This document shows, piece after piece, positions 1 through 5,626 of a stretch of 5,626 nt of DNA. Both the position numbers and the translations under genes were made by a program. Within the stretch, counting starts at the first letter, position 1. Every line of letters begins with the position of its first letter. The notes beneath the pieces were generated by a model. The model was not told where the DNA came from, ran no database searches, and saw only the letters and a list, made by a program, of their open reading frames with translations. Origin of the DNA: Aquirhabdus sp. (GTDB lineage Bacteria > Pseudomonadota > Gammaproteobacteria > Pseudomonadales > Moraxellaceae); the NCBI GenBank assembly GCA_030152425.1, contig JASLJP010000267.1, forward strand, positions 1 through 5,626, given 5' to 3'.

Positions 1-2
1 CG

Positions 3-122
3 CTACCAATCAAAGTCGAAGGGATCACGTGGCTGCGCAGTGAACTGGGGGGTGAGGTGTTTTTATTGGTCACTGACAGTGACGGCGGTGACTCTGAAGT
101 GCTGTTAGTGCGTATCAGCTAG
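3..122 (+). CDS. C-terminal end of an unidentified protein (partial, 5' end outside window)
   Basis: A plus-strand reading frame is open from the window edge and ends at a TAG at 120-122, giving 39 residues. They begin LPIKVEGITWLRSELGG and end EVLLVRIS. I do not recognise the family. The tail alternates hydrophobic stretches (VFLLV, EVLLVRI) with an acidic turn (TDSDGGDSE), as expected of two beta strands joined by a loop at the edge of a globular domain. The other two plus-strand frames are broken by stops (TGA at 44-46 and TAG at 106-108), which mildly supports this frame. The gene converges on coaX, with 9 bases between the stops. A chance open frame cannot be excluded at this length. Confidence 0.45.
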   Translation, partial: LPIKVEGITWLRSELGGEVFLLVTDSDGGDSEVLLVRIS

Positions 123-130
123 ATAGCTGA
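115..130. repeat. Short inverted repeat at the convergent gene junction
   Basis: TCAGCTA at 115-121 and TAGCTGA at 124-130 are perfect 7-base inverted arms with a 2-base centre, so a real hairpin would have about 6 pairs and a 4-base loop. The repeat contains the TAG stop of the plus-strand frame and lies just past the coaX stop. Neither strand has a T-run directly after the arms, so it is not a standard intrinsic terminator. It may be a weak hairpin at the ends of the two converging transcripts, or chance. Confidence 0.35.
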
Positions 131-131
131 C

Positions 132-866
132 CTAAGAAAAATAGCGCTGTAGTCCTCTCAGGAGGAGATCTGGCTCGGTCTCGATAGGATTGTCCAAGTC
201 CAGAAAATCACGAATCAATCCCGCATCACCGCCGGTTAATACCAGATGGCGTGCTGGCTCGGCGCGTACCAGTTTCTCGACCGCACCCACGATACCCAGC
301 AAGATCCCGTGATGTACGGCGTCTTGAGTGTTTCGTCCCGGGGATAAGTCACTAAAGGCTCCTTCGGGCACTTGCACGCGGCGGGTGCCTTGTGCCAACG
401 CCTCACGTTGCAAATAGAAACTCGGCAGGATATAGCCTCCGCGATGCGTTTGATCGTCAAGCAAGTCTAGGGTGAGTGCTGTACCGCAGCCCACCACGCA
501 ATAATCCTTACCCTGCCCTGACAGTGCCAGCACCTGCAACCAGCGGTCGATACCGAGTTTATCTAAATGGTCATAACCCGTGATCAGACCATGGGAGGTC
601 GCCAGTACTTGGGCAAACTCGACGGGGCAGTTGATCGGTGCCAGCGTTTTTTTGATGCGCTGATTTGCACTAGCGTCCAATACCGAAGATACGCCGACAA
701 AAGTCGGCTCAAAGCCACGCAGGCGATCAACCAGACCCAGCAACAAGTCTGCCGGTGACTGGAGGTGCAACTCGGCACCCGAGGCGACAAGGGTCTCCCC
801 CGCCGTCAGCCAGTATTTCAGGCGGGTGTTGCCAAGGTCTAGCCACAGTTTGCGCGGTGTACTCAT
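132..866 (-). CDS. coaX: Type III pantothenate kinase
   Basis: CoaX phosphorylates pantothenate with ATP, the first step of coenzyme A synthesis in the cytoplasm. The fold is of the ASKHA (acetate and sugar kinase, Hsp70, actin) type. Numbering from the ATG at 866 (244 residues, a normal length), the protein shows the N-terminal phosphate-binding motif DLGNTRLKYW at 10-19, GIDRW at 105-109, the second phosphate motif VVGCGTALT at 124-132 followed by GGYILP, and TGGD at 211-214. The usual family form of the second motif is D-x-GTA, whose Asp is the proposed catalytic base; here that position is Gly126. I recall the same GCGTA form in Acinetobacter CoaX, which suggests a lineage trait rather than a dead enzyme. 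A TTG one codon upstream (869-867) is possible, but ATG at 866 is better spaced from GGAG. The gene follows ligA by 32 bases and is probably cotranscribed with it. Confidence 0.95.
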   Translation of the reverse strand: MSTPRKLWLDLGNTRLKYWLTAGETLVASGAELHLQSPADLLLGLVDRLRGFEPTFVGVSSVLDASANQRIKKTLAPINCPVEFAQVLATSHGLITGYDHLDKLGIDRWLQVLALSGQGKDYCVVGCGTALTLDLLDDQTHRGGYILPSFYLQREALAQGTRRVQVPEGAFSDLSPGRNTQDAVHHGILLGIVGAVEKLVRAEPARHLVLTGGDAGLIRDFLDLDNPIETEPDLLLRGLQRYFS

Positions 867-871
867 CAATG

Positions 872-875
872 CTCC
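872..875 (-). promoter_or_regulatory. Probable ribosome binding site of coaX
   Basis: GGAG on the minus strand lies 5 bases before the ATG at 866 but only 2 bases before the in-frame TTG at 869. The spacing favours the ATG as the start. A purine-rich stretch, GGGAAGAGA, lies just upstream and may help recruit the ribosome. Confidence 0.55.
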
Positions 876-898
876 AATCTCTTCCCGTTGACTCGAGT

Positions 899-2962
899 CT
901 ATAGCTCTACGCCATGCTTGGCTACAAAGGTGACAAACTCGTCTTCGGTATAGGTCTGGATACCGAGTGAGGTGGCTTTATCGAGCTTACTGCCGGCCTT
1001 TTCACCCACGACCAGCGCCCGGGTTTTGCTGGAGATACTACCGCTGACCCGAGCGCCAAGCTCCTGCAGGATCAGGGTCGCTTGCTCGCGGGTAAAGCGC
1101 GATAGTGCACCGGTCAACACCCAACTCTCGCCGGTCAAAGGCTGACGGGTACGCTTGATCGGCGCATCCCAGTGTACGCCCGCTGCAACGAGCCGCTCGA
1201 TGATCTGATGGTTATGCGCTTCACGCAGGAAACCATGGATCCACTGCGCCGAGATCTCTCCGACATCGGGGGTCATTTTCAGGCTCTCTACGTCAGCCGC
1301 AAACAGGCGATCCAGCGTCTCATACTGCTCGGCCAGATTCCGCGAGGTGTTCTCTCCCACTCCCCGGATACCGAGTGCGTAGATAAACCGTGCAAAGGTG
1401 GTTTTCTTGCTGGCTTCGATGGCGTCCAGAAGATTTTGCACCGACTTTTCGCCGAGTTTCTCAATCGTCAGCAATTCATCACGCCGCGTATGCAACTGAT
1501 AAAGCCCAGAGACGTCTTCGATCAAACCCTGACTGAGTAGCGCCTCTGCCCAACGCTCACCCAAGCCGTCGATGTCCATCGCCTTGCGCGAGACAAAATG
1601 ACGGATTGCCTCAATCCGCTGCGCCGGACAAAATAGCCCGCCCGTGCAGCGTGCCAGCGCCTCATCTTCCGGCATGACCACGGGCGAGCTACAGACGGGG
1701 CAAATCGTCGGCAGCATGACAGGCTGCGCATCGGTCGGCCTAAACTCCGGCCAAACACGCTCTACTTTGGGAATCACATCCCCGGAGCGATAAATGCTAA
1801 CCGTATCACCCACGCGCAACTCTAAACGCTCAATCTCACCGATGTTATGCAGGGTGACATTACTGACCGTGACCCCGCCGACAAACACGGGTTTGAGACG
1901 CGCCACAGGAGTCAAGGTACCGGTACGCCCTACTTGCCAATCGATCTGTTCAACCGTGGTCAATGCCGCCTTGGCGGGAAATTTATAGGCGGTTGCCCAA
2001 CGCGGTTCACGGCTGAGAAAACCCAACTGCTGTTGCTGCCGTAGAGCGTCGACTTTGACCACCATGCCGTCAATTTCAACCGCGAGATCATCGCGATGGG
2101 TGTTGATATCTTCATAGACTTGTTGCACCGCCTCGATACTGTCGACCACCTCCAGACGCTCGGAGATGGTAAAGCCCAAGGTCTTCAGCCAGTAGAGCGT
2201 GGCGGACTGTGTGGTATTGTCATGCTCAGGCTGGCTCTGGGCGATGGAGTATGCATAAAACGCCAATGGCCGCTGAGCGGCAATCGCCGGATCGAGCTGG
2301 CGCAAACTCCCTGCTGCAGCATTACGCGGATTGACATAGGTCTTGAGGCCTCGGGCTTCGGCATCGCGATTCAGCTTGTGAAACCCACTTTTGGGCATCA
2401 ATACTTCGCCGCGAATTTCCAGCACGCTGGGGATGGGCTTACCACTGGGATCAACGAGTCGATGTGGCAGATTACGAATGGTCTTTGCACTATGGGTGAT
2501 GTCTTCACCCGTCTCGCCATCGCCACGCGTTACACCTTGCACCAGCACACCGTCATGGTAGTGCAATGCAACCGCGAGACCATCGAGTTTGAGCTCCAGC
2601 TCATAGCGGATCTCTTGGTTCGGTAAGCGATCACGAATACGCTGGTCAAAGGACTGCAGGTCATCATAATTAAACGCATTGCCCAGCGACAGCATCGGCA
2701 CCTGATGAACGACGCTTTGAAACTGACCCTGTGCTTCACCGCCGACACGCGAGGTCGGTGAGTCAGACTGAATCAGGTCAGGATGGGCATCTTCAAGCGC
2801 TTTAAGACGCAAGGTCAGTTGGTCGTATTCACCATCATCTAGTTGTGGCTCATCCAGCACATAGTAGGCGTAGCTATGCTTTCTGAGCAAATCGATCAGT
2901 TGACGCATTTCGGCAAGCGTTGATTGGGAAGCGTGCTGAAATAGATCCAATGGTTGCGTCAT
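899..2962 (-). CDS. ligA: NAD-dependent DNA ligase
   Basis: LigA seals nicks in duplex DNA using NAD+, joining Okazaki fragments and finishing repair; it is normally essential in bacteria. The 687 residues carry the full domain order. Domain Ia at about 20-85 has HSYAYYVLDEP and GEYDQL, which bind NMN. The adenylation domain holds the AMP-accepting lysine in KLDG (Lys125), then TRGDGE, EIRGEV at 182-187, NPRNAAAGSLRQLD, DGMVVKVD at 298-305 and YKFPA at 326-330. The OB fold follows, with GRTGTLTPVARLKPV. A four-cysteine zinc site has Cys421, Cys424, Cys439 and Cys445. Helix-hairpin-helix repeats cover about 455-595 (DIDGLGE, IRGVGE, DVGEIS). A C-terminal BRCT domain spans about 608-687, with VLTGAL and VVGEKAGSKLDKA. 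Relative to E. coli LigA the N-terminus is roughly ten residues longer. The ATG at 2962 has a strong Shine-Dalgarno sequence. No catalytic residue appears to be missing. Confidence 0.99.
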   Translation of the reverse strand: MTQPLDLFQHASQSTLAEMRQLIDLLRKHSYAYYVLDEPQLDDGEYDQLTLRLKALEDAHPDLIQSDSPTSRVGGEAQGQFQSVVHQVPMLSLGNAFNYDDLQSFDQRIRDRLPNQEIRYELELKLDGLAVALHYHDGVLVQGVTRGDGETGEDITHSAKTIRNLPHRLVDPSGKPIPSVLEIRGEVLMPKSGFHKLNRDAEARGLKTYVNPRNAAAGSLRQLDPAIAAQRPLAFYAYSIAQSQPEHDNTTQSATLYWLKTLGFTISERLEVVDSIEAVQQVYEDINTHRDDLAVEIDGMVVKVDALRQQQQLGFLSREPRWATAYKFPAKAALTTVEQIDWQVGRTGTLTPVARLKPVFVGGVTVSNVTLHNIGEIERLELRVGDTVSIYRSGDVIPKVERVWPEFRPTDAQPVMLPTICPVCSSPVVMPEDEALARCTGGLFCPAQRIEAIRHFVSRKAMDIDGLGERWAEALLSQGLIEDVSGLYQLHTRRDELLTIEKLGEKSVQNLLDAIEASKKTTFARFIYALGIRGVGENTSRNLAEQYETLDRLFAADVESLKMTPDVGEISAQWIHGFLREAHNHQIIERLVAAGVHWDAPIKRTRQPLTGESWVLTGALSRFTREQATLILQELGARVSGSISSKTRALVVGEKAGSKLDKATSLGIQTYTEDEFVTFVAKHGVEL

Positions 2963-2969
2963 GATAAAT

Positions 2970-2975
2970 CTCCCC
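2970..2975 (-). promoter_or_regulatory. Ribosome binding site of ligA
   Basis: GGGGAG on the minus strand lies 7 bases before the ATG at 2962. This supports the annotated start and therefore the slightly extended N-terminus of LigA. Confidence 0.8.
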
Positions 2976-2991
2976 GATACGGCAAACTGAC

Positions 2992-3020
2992 TTAATACAC
3001 TGATGGAATTCTTGACTGAA
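2992..3020 (-). promoter_or_regulatory. Possible ligA promoter (weak match)
   Basis: On the minus strand, TATTAA (2997 to 2992) is a 4-of-6 match to the sigma-70 -10 box. TTCAGT (3020 to 3015), 17 bases upstream, is only a 3-of-6 match to the -35 box. Transcription from here would give a leader of roughly 20-25 bases carrying the ligA ribosome binding site. The main argument is context: the terminator just upstream implies that ligA needs its own promoter, and this is the only non-coding space available. The motif match alone is weak. Confidence 0.25.
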
Positions 3021-3026
3021 TACGTT

Positions 3027-3055
3027 AAAAAAGCACTCCATCGAGTGCTTTTTTT
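3027..3055 (-). terminator. Rho-independent terminator after zipA (bidirectional form)
   Basis: The arms GCACTC (3033-3038) and GAGTGC (3043-3048) flank a 4-base loop, CATC. The stem is bordered by six A on the left and seven T on the right, so it extends with A-T pairs to about 12 pairs and gives a U-run on either strand. On the minus strand it starts 20 bases past the zipA stop, the expected place to end a smc-zipA transcript. No plus-strand gene ends here, so the symmetry is probably incidental. Confidence 0.9.
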
Positions 3056-3075
3056 GCGACATGACCACGCCGGTC

Positions 3076-4140
3076 TTAATTCAAAACAGAAGGTCTAAAG
3101 TCGAGTACTTGATGACGATAATGGCTCTTGAGCTGTTCACTAAACAGGTTCATTTCCTCGTCGAAGAGCTGAGCATAGAAATCAACACTCAGACGCTGCG
3201 CGGTGCTGATCATCATATCAAAGCCCTGTAGCGGGCGAATGCCCGGCAGTGCAAGGAAGAAGGATAAGCCTTCAAAGTTTTCTTGCACCATGGTGTCCAG
3301 ATCAAAACCGACCGGACCATCTTTGGTAAATTTCAGCACGCTAAACATCAGCGCACCTTGACCCGAGGACTCTTCGTAACGGTGAAACAAAGACATCTCA
3401 CCAAAACGCAGCCCATGTTTACGCAGCGCTTCGAGCACCTTACGCCCTTCGAGCGGACGACCGCTCTTCGGCAGCAGATTAATAGCAATGATATGCTCGG
3501 CTTGCACCAAGATGCTATCTTCTTCACTGCGGCTATGGTCGGCGAGGTGTTCGTCGATCAGTAAGCTTTCGCCTTGCCATTCCGCCAGCTGGGCGGTTTC
3601 TATGGCCGACTGCTGTGGGCTGATCGCGAGGGTGGTATCGAGATGCGGCTCATCCAATTGCTCGTCCACAGCAGCATCGACGGTCGGCTGGATGCGGTCA
3701 GTCGGTTGCAGCGTAGCCTGCTCCAGGTCATCCAGCATCGCATCTAGTCCGCCTTGTTCCGGCTTATCGACCGGTTCCAGTGACTGTGAAACTTCCTGAT
3801 CCAGAATCGGCAGATCATCGAAGTCCTGCGGAGCTGGCGTCGTTGTCAGCGGCTGATCTGTGTTGATGTCGTCTGCATCTGAAGATTGCTTGGCAACGCT
3901 GGCTGGATGCTCAACCACCTGTTGATGAATCGTTTGTGTGATGAACTGATTGGCCGAGATCACCGGCTCAGAAGGAACTGCAGAGGTAGACTCGGATGAA
4001 ATTTCTTCGGCAACAAGAGGCGCCTTGGTTGTTTTTTCGATCGGACGAGCGGGTGCGTCTGGACGACGTACCATCATATACAGTCCTACCGCCATCAGAA
4101 TGATCGCGACGATTATGCCGAGCATTACCAGAATATCCAT
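3076..4140 (-). CDS. zipA: Cell division protein ZipA
   Basis: ZipA is an inner-membrane protein of the division ring that binds the C-terminal tail of FtsZ and, together with FtsA, tethers FtsZ filaments to the membrane. The 354 residues show the family layout. A single N-terminal membrane segment lies at about 3-24 (ILVMLGIIVAIILMAVGLYM), followed by the basic patch RR at 25-26 and further Arg and Lys to residue 39, consistent with the rest being cytoplasmic. A long low-complexity linker, about 40-210, is rich in Asp, Glu, Gln, Thr and Pro. The C-terminal FtsZ-binding domain, about 213-345, contains IIAINLLPKSGRPLEG, HGLRFGEMSLFHRY, ALMFSVLKF and GFDMMISTAQRL, which line up with the equivalent E. 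coli segments recalled from memory. The start lies 3 bases after the smc stop with a strong ribosome site inside smc, so translation is probably coupled. A terminator follows the gene. Confidence 0.97.
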   Translation of the reverse strand: MDILVMLGIIVAIILMAVGLYMMVRRPDAPARPIEKTTKAPLVAEEISSESTSAVPSEPVISANQFITQTIHQQVVEHPASVAKQSSDADDINTDQPLTTTPAPQDFDDLPILDQEVSQSLEPVDKPEQGGLDAMLDDLEQATLQPTDRIQPTVDAAVDEQLDEPHLDTTLAISPQQSAIETAQLAEWQGESLLIDEHLADHSRSEEDSILVQAEHIIAINLLPKSGRPLEGRKVLEALRKHGLRFGEMSLFHRYEESSGQGALMFSVLKFTKDGPVGFDLDTMVQENFEGLSFFLALPGIRPLQGFDMMISTAQRLSVDFYAQLFDEEMNLFSEQLKSHYRHQVLDFRPSVLN

Positions 4141-4143
4141 GGA

Positions 4144-5626
4144 TCAAGCCCCTCCTGAGGCGACGAGCGTTTCCGCTTCGTCCAAATTCACGGCAACCAA
4201 CTTTGAAATACCGGCTTCAGGCATCGTCACGCCCATAAGTTCACCTGCCATCATCATCGCTAACTTATTGTGGGTAATGTAAATGAATTGCACGCTTTTA
4301 GACAGGTCTGTTACCAATCGACAAAATCTTGCAACGTTCGCGTCGTCTAGTGGCGCATCCACTTCATCTAACAGACAAAATGGTGCGGGATTTAGTTTAA
4401 ATATAGCGAACACCAAGGATAAAGCAGTTAGCGCTTTTTCGCCACCGGATAATAGGGCAATGCTGCTGTTACGTTTACCCGGCGGCTGTGCCATGAAGCG
4501 CACGCCAGACTGCCAGCCATCCTCCAACATCAGACGAGCCTCTCCGCCACCAAACACTTTGGGGAACAGCGCTTGCAGCTCGGTATTCACCTTGTCAAAC
4601 GTCGCCATAAACAGACTGCGCGTCTCACGGTCGATGGTCTGCATGGCATCTTCGAGCTGCGCCAGTGTTTGGTTCAGGTCATCCATTTGATGATTCAACT
4701 CATCAAAACGCTCGGTGACTTCTGCCAACTCCGCTGGAGCAGCAAGGTTTAACTCGCCCAAGCGCTGAATCGCCTGCTCAAGTTGGGCAAGTTCGGTTTG
4801 AAGCTGTGCTTCGCTCATGGTAGGCAGCGTGATCTGGGTCAGATCAGGAACAGCCGCCTCTACCCCGGCAAAGTGTTCGGCCAGCTGTGCCAGGATGCTT
4901 TTTTCCGACTGCCATGCCAGTCGTGTGTTTTCCAGCTCATCACGCAGCGCGTTTTCGGCCTGAGTCTGTCCCAGTCGCTCTTGTTCCAGTTTTTGCACTT
5001 TGGCTTGTGCGTCTTTGAGCTCGGTTTGCCGCGCCTGCCAGAGATGATCAGCCTCGAGCGCCGCCTGCTCGCCTGCTGCAAGCAACTGGGTCAACTCGGG
5101 TAATGCTGCGCGCGCGTTGAGCAAATCTGCATGCAGCCGTGCCAACTCGTCAGCCAGTTGCTGCTGCTGGAAAATCGCCCGATCCAGTGCGGTCTGCAGC
5201 GACTCGATCCGGATTTGCCGCGTTTGGGTTTCCAGCTCGGCATTTTGCTGCTGCATGCGCAGTTGTTGGATCTGTAGCGTGATGTGGCTCAAGTTCTGCT
5301 GAGCGAGGCTTGACTCTTGTTCACGACTTTGGAGCTGCGCGATCAACGGGTTGAGCCGTAGCTCCAGTGCCGCTTGCTCCAGATGCACATCGTTCAAGCG
5401 CTCTTGGTCTTCCTCTTGACTCGACTGCAGCAAAGACAATTGCTGCCGCTGTTGCTCGATTTGGCTGTGCTGAGCTTGTAGTTTACTGTCGAGCCGCGCA
5501 CGTGACAGTTCAAGCTGCTGTTGATTACGCTGCGTCTGTACGATTTCTGAACTGAGTTCCTGTTGCGCAGTATTGGAAATCATGTATTGCTGTTCGGTGT
5601 CTTTAAGCGCTTCGGTGGCCTCTAGC
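4144..5626 (-). CDS. smc: Chromosome segregation ATPase Smc, C-terminal part (5' end outside window)
   Basis: Smc is the ATPase of the bacterial condensin complex, which works with ScpA and ScpB to compact and segregate the chromosome. The window holds its last ~494 codons, less than half of a typical ~1,150-1,200-residue protein. The frame is still open at the window edge, so the ATG at 5583 is an internal Met, not a start. Counting from that Met, residues 1 to about 320 are a Gln, Glu, Leu and Ala-rich coiled coil, the returning arm. A transition segment (RSLFMATFDKVNTELQALFPKVFGGGEARL) leads into the C-terminal ATPase head. The head carries the ABC signature LLSGGEKALTALSL at 377-390, Walker B and D-loop PFCLLDEVDAPLDDANV at 401-417, and the H-loop histidine in ITHNK (His438). 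All the catalytic elements expected in this half are present. The hinge and the Walker A motif lie outside. The gene ends 3 bases before zipA, so the two form one transcription unit. Confidence 0.98.
   Translation of the reverse strand, partial: LEATEALKDTEQQYMISNTAQQELSSEIVQTQRNQQQLELSRARLDSKLQAQHSQIEQQRQQLSLLQSSQEEDQERLNDVHLEQAALELRLNPLIAQLQSREQESSLAQQNLSHITLQIQQLRMQQQNAELETQTRQIRIESLQTALDRAIFQQQQLADELARLHADLLNARAALPELTQLLAAGEQAALEADHLWQARQTELKDAQAKVQKLEQERLGQTQAENALRDELENTRLAWQSEKSILAQLAEHFAGVEAAVPDLTQITLPTMSEAQLQTELAQLEQAIQRLGELNLAAPAELAEVTERFDELNHQMDDLNQTLAQLEDAMQTIDRETRSLFMATFDKVNTELQALFPKVFGGGEARLMLEDGWQSGVRFMAQPPGKRNSSIALLSGGEKALTALSLVFAIFKLNPAPFCLLDEVDAPLDDANVARFCRLVTDLSKSVQFIYITHNKLAMMMAGELMGVTMPEAGISKLVAVNLDEAETLVASGGA
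4151..4156 (-). promoter_or_regulatory. Ribosome binding site of zipA inside the smc coding sequence
   Basis: A full consensus AGGAGG, followed by two more G, lies 10 bases before the zipA ATG at 4140 and within the last codons of smc. It is the strongest Shine-Dalgarno match in the window. It points to independent, efficient initiation of zipA on the shared mRNA, in addition to any coupling. Confidence 0.85.

Noticed and set aside
551..1380. The string GATACCGAGT repeated three times (near 550, 959 and 1368), suggestive of an uptake or regulatory motif
   Set aside because: Each copy encodes Leu-Gly-Ile on the minus strand (LGIDR in CoaX; LGIQT and LGIRG in LigA) in the same reading frame. 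Shared codon preference explains it.
1172..1540. A 122-codon plus-strand open frame opposite ligA
   Set aside because: It is antisense to the zinc-finger and helix-hairpin-helix coding part of ligA, with no recognisable domain and no clear ribosome site.
2096..2626. A 176-codon open frame on the plus strand, antisense to ligA
   Set aside because: It lies entirely within the strongly supported ligA gene, its translation resembles no family I know, and long antisense frames are common opposite GC-biased coding sequence.
3012..3040. TTGACT on the plus strand as a possible -35 box
   Set aside because: No -10-like hexamer lies at suitable spacing, the terminator follows directly, and no plus-strand gene lies downstream.
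2874..3068. A 64-codon minus-strand frame across the zipA-ligA gap
   Set aside because: It reads through the terminator hairpin (MSQKKHSMECFF is the translated hairpin) and into the start of ligA out of frame, so it is not a plausible gene.
5120..5480. CTG/CAG-rich runs resembling trinucleotide repeats
   Set aside because: They are glutamine and leucine codons of the Smc coiled coil and are irregular in length and spacing, so this is protein composition rather than a DNA repeat array.

Overview
This is an ordinary core-genome segment of a gammaproteobacterium. The gene order smc, zipA, ligA is typical of Pseudomonadales, and ZipA itself is restricted to Gammaproteobacteria. From memory, the pantothenate kinase and ligase resemble Moraxellaceae (Acinetobacter-like) proteins more than Pseudomonas ones. 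The base composition looks moderate, near 50-55% GC with an AT-richer patch, so a Moraxellaceae lineage with higher GC than Acinetobacter would fit. This placement is an inference and no search was possible.

Layout. Four genes lie on the minus strand and are transcribed from right to left. The right edge holds the C-terminal ~494 residues of the chromosome condensation ATPase Smc (coiled coil plus C-terminal ATPase head); its start is outside the window. Three bases after the smc stop, zipA begins, with a strong Shine-Dalgarno sequence inside the end of smc. A bidirectional Rho-independent terminator follows zipA, then a ~60-base stretch that probably carries a ligA promoter. Next comes ligA, the essential NAD-dependent DNA ligase, with all of its domains. 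After a 32-base gap comes coaX, a type III pantothenate kinase, probably cotranscribed with ligA. At the left edge, the last 39 codons of an unidentified plus-strand gene converge on coaX, with 9 bases between the two stop codons.

How the genes relate. Smc (chromosome compaction), ZipA (tethering FtsZ to the membrane) and LigA (sealing nicks in replication and repair) are all cell-cycle housekeeping functions. CoaX performs the first step of coenzyme A synthesis and has no evident functional link to the others. No mobile element, CRISPR array, tRNA or rRNA was seen.

I found no sign of a new biological system. The points most worth a second look are the glycine that replaces the usual aspartate in the CoaX catalytic motif, the terminator that separates zipA from ligA, and an AT-rich patch within the most conserved part of smc.
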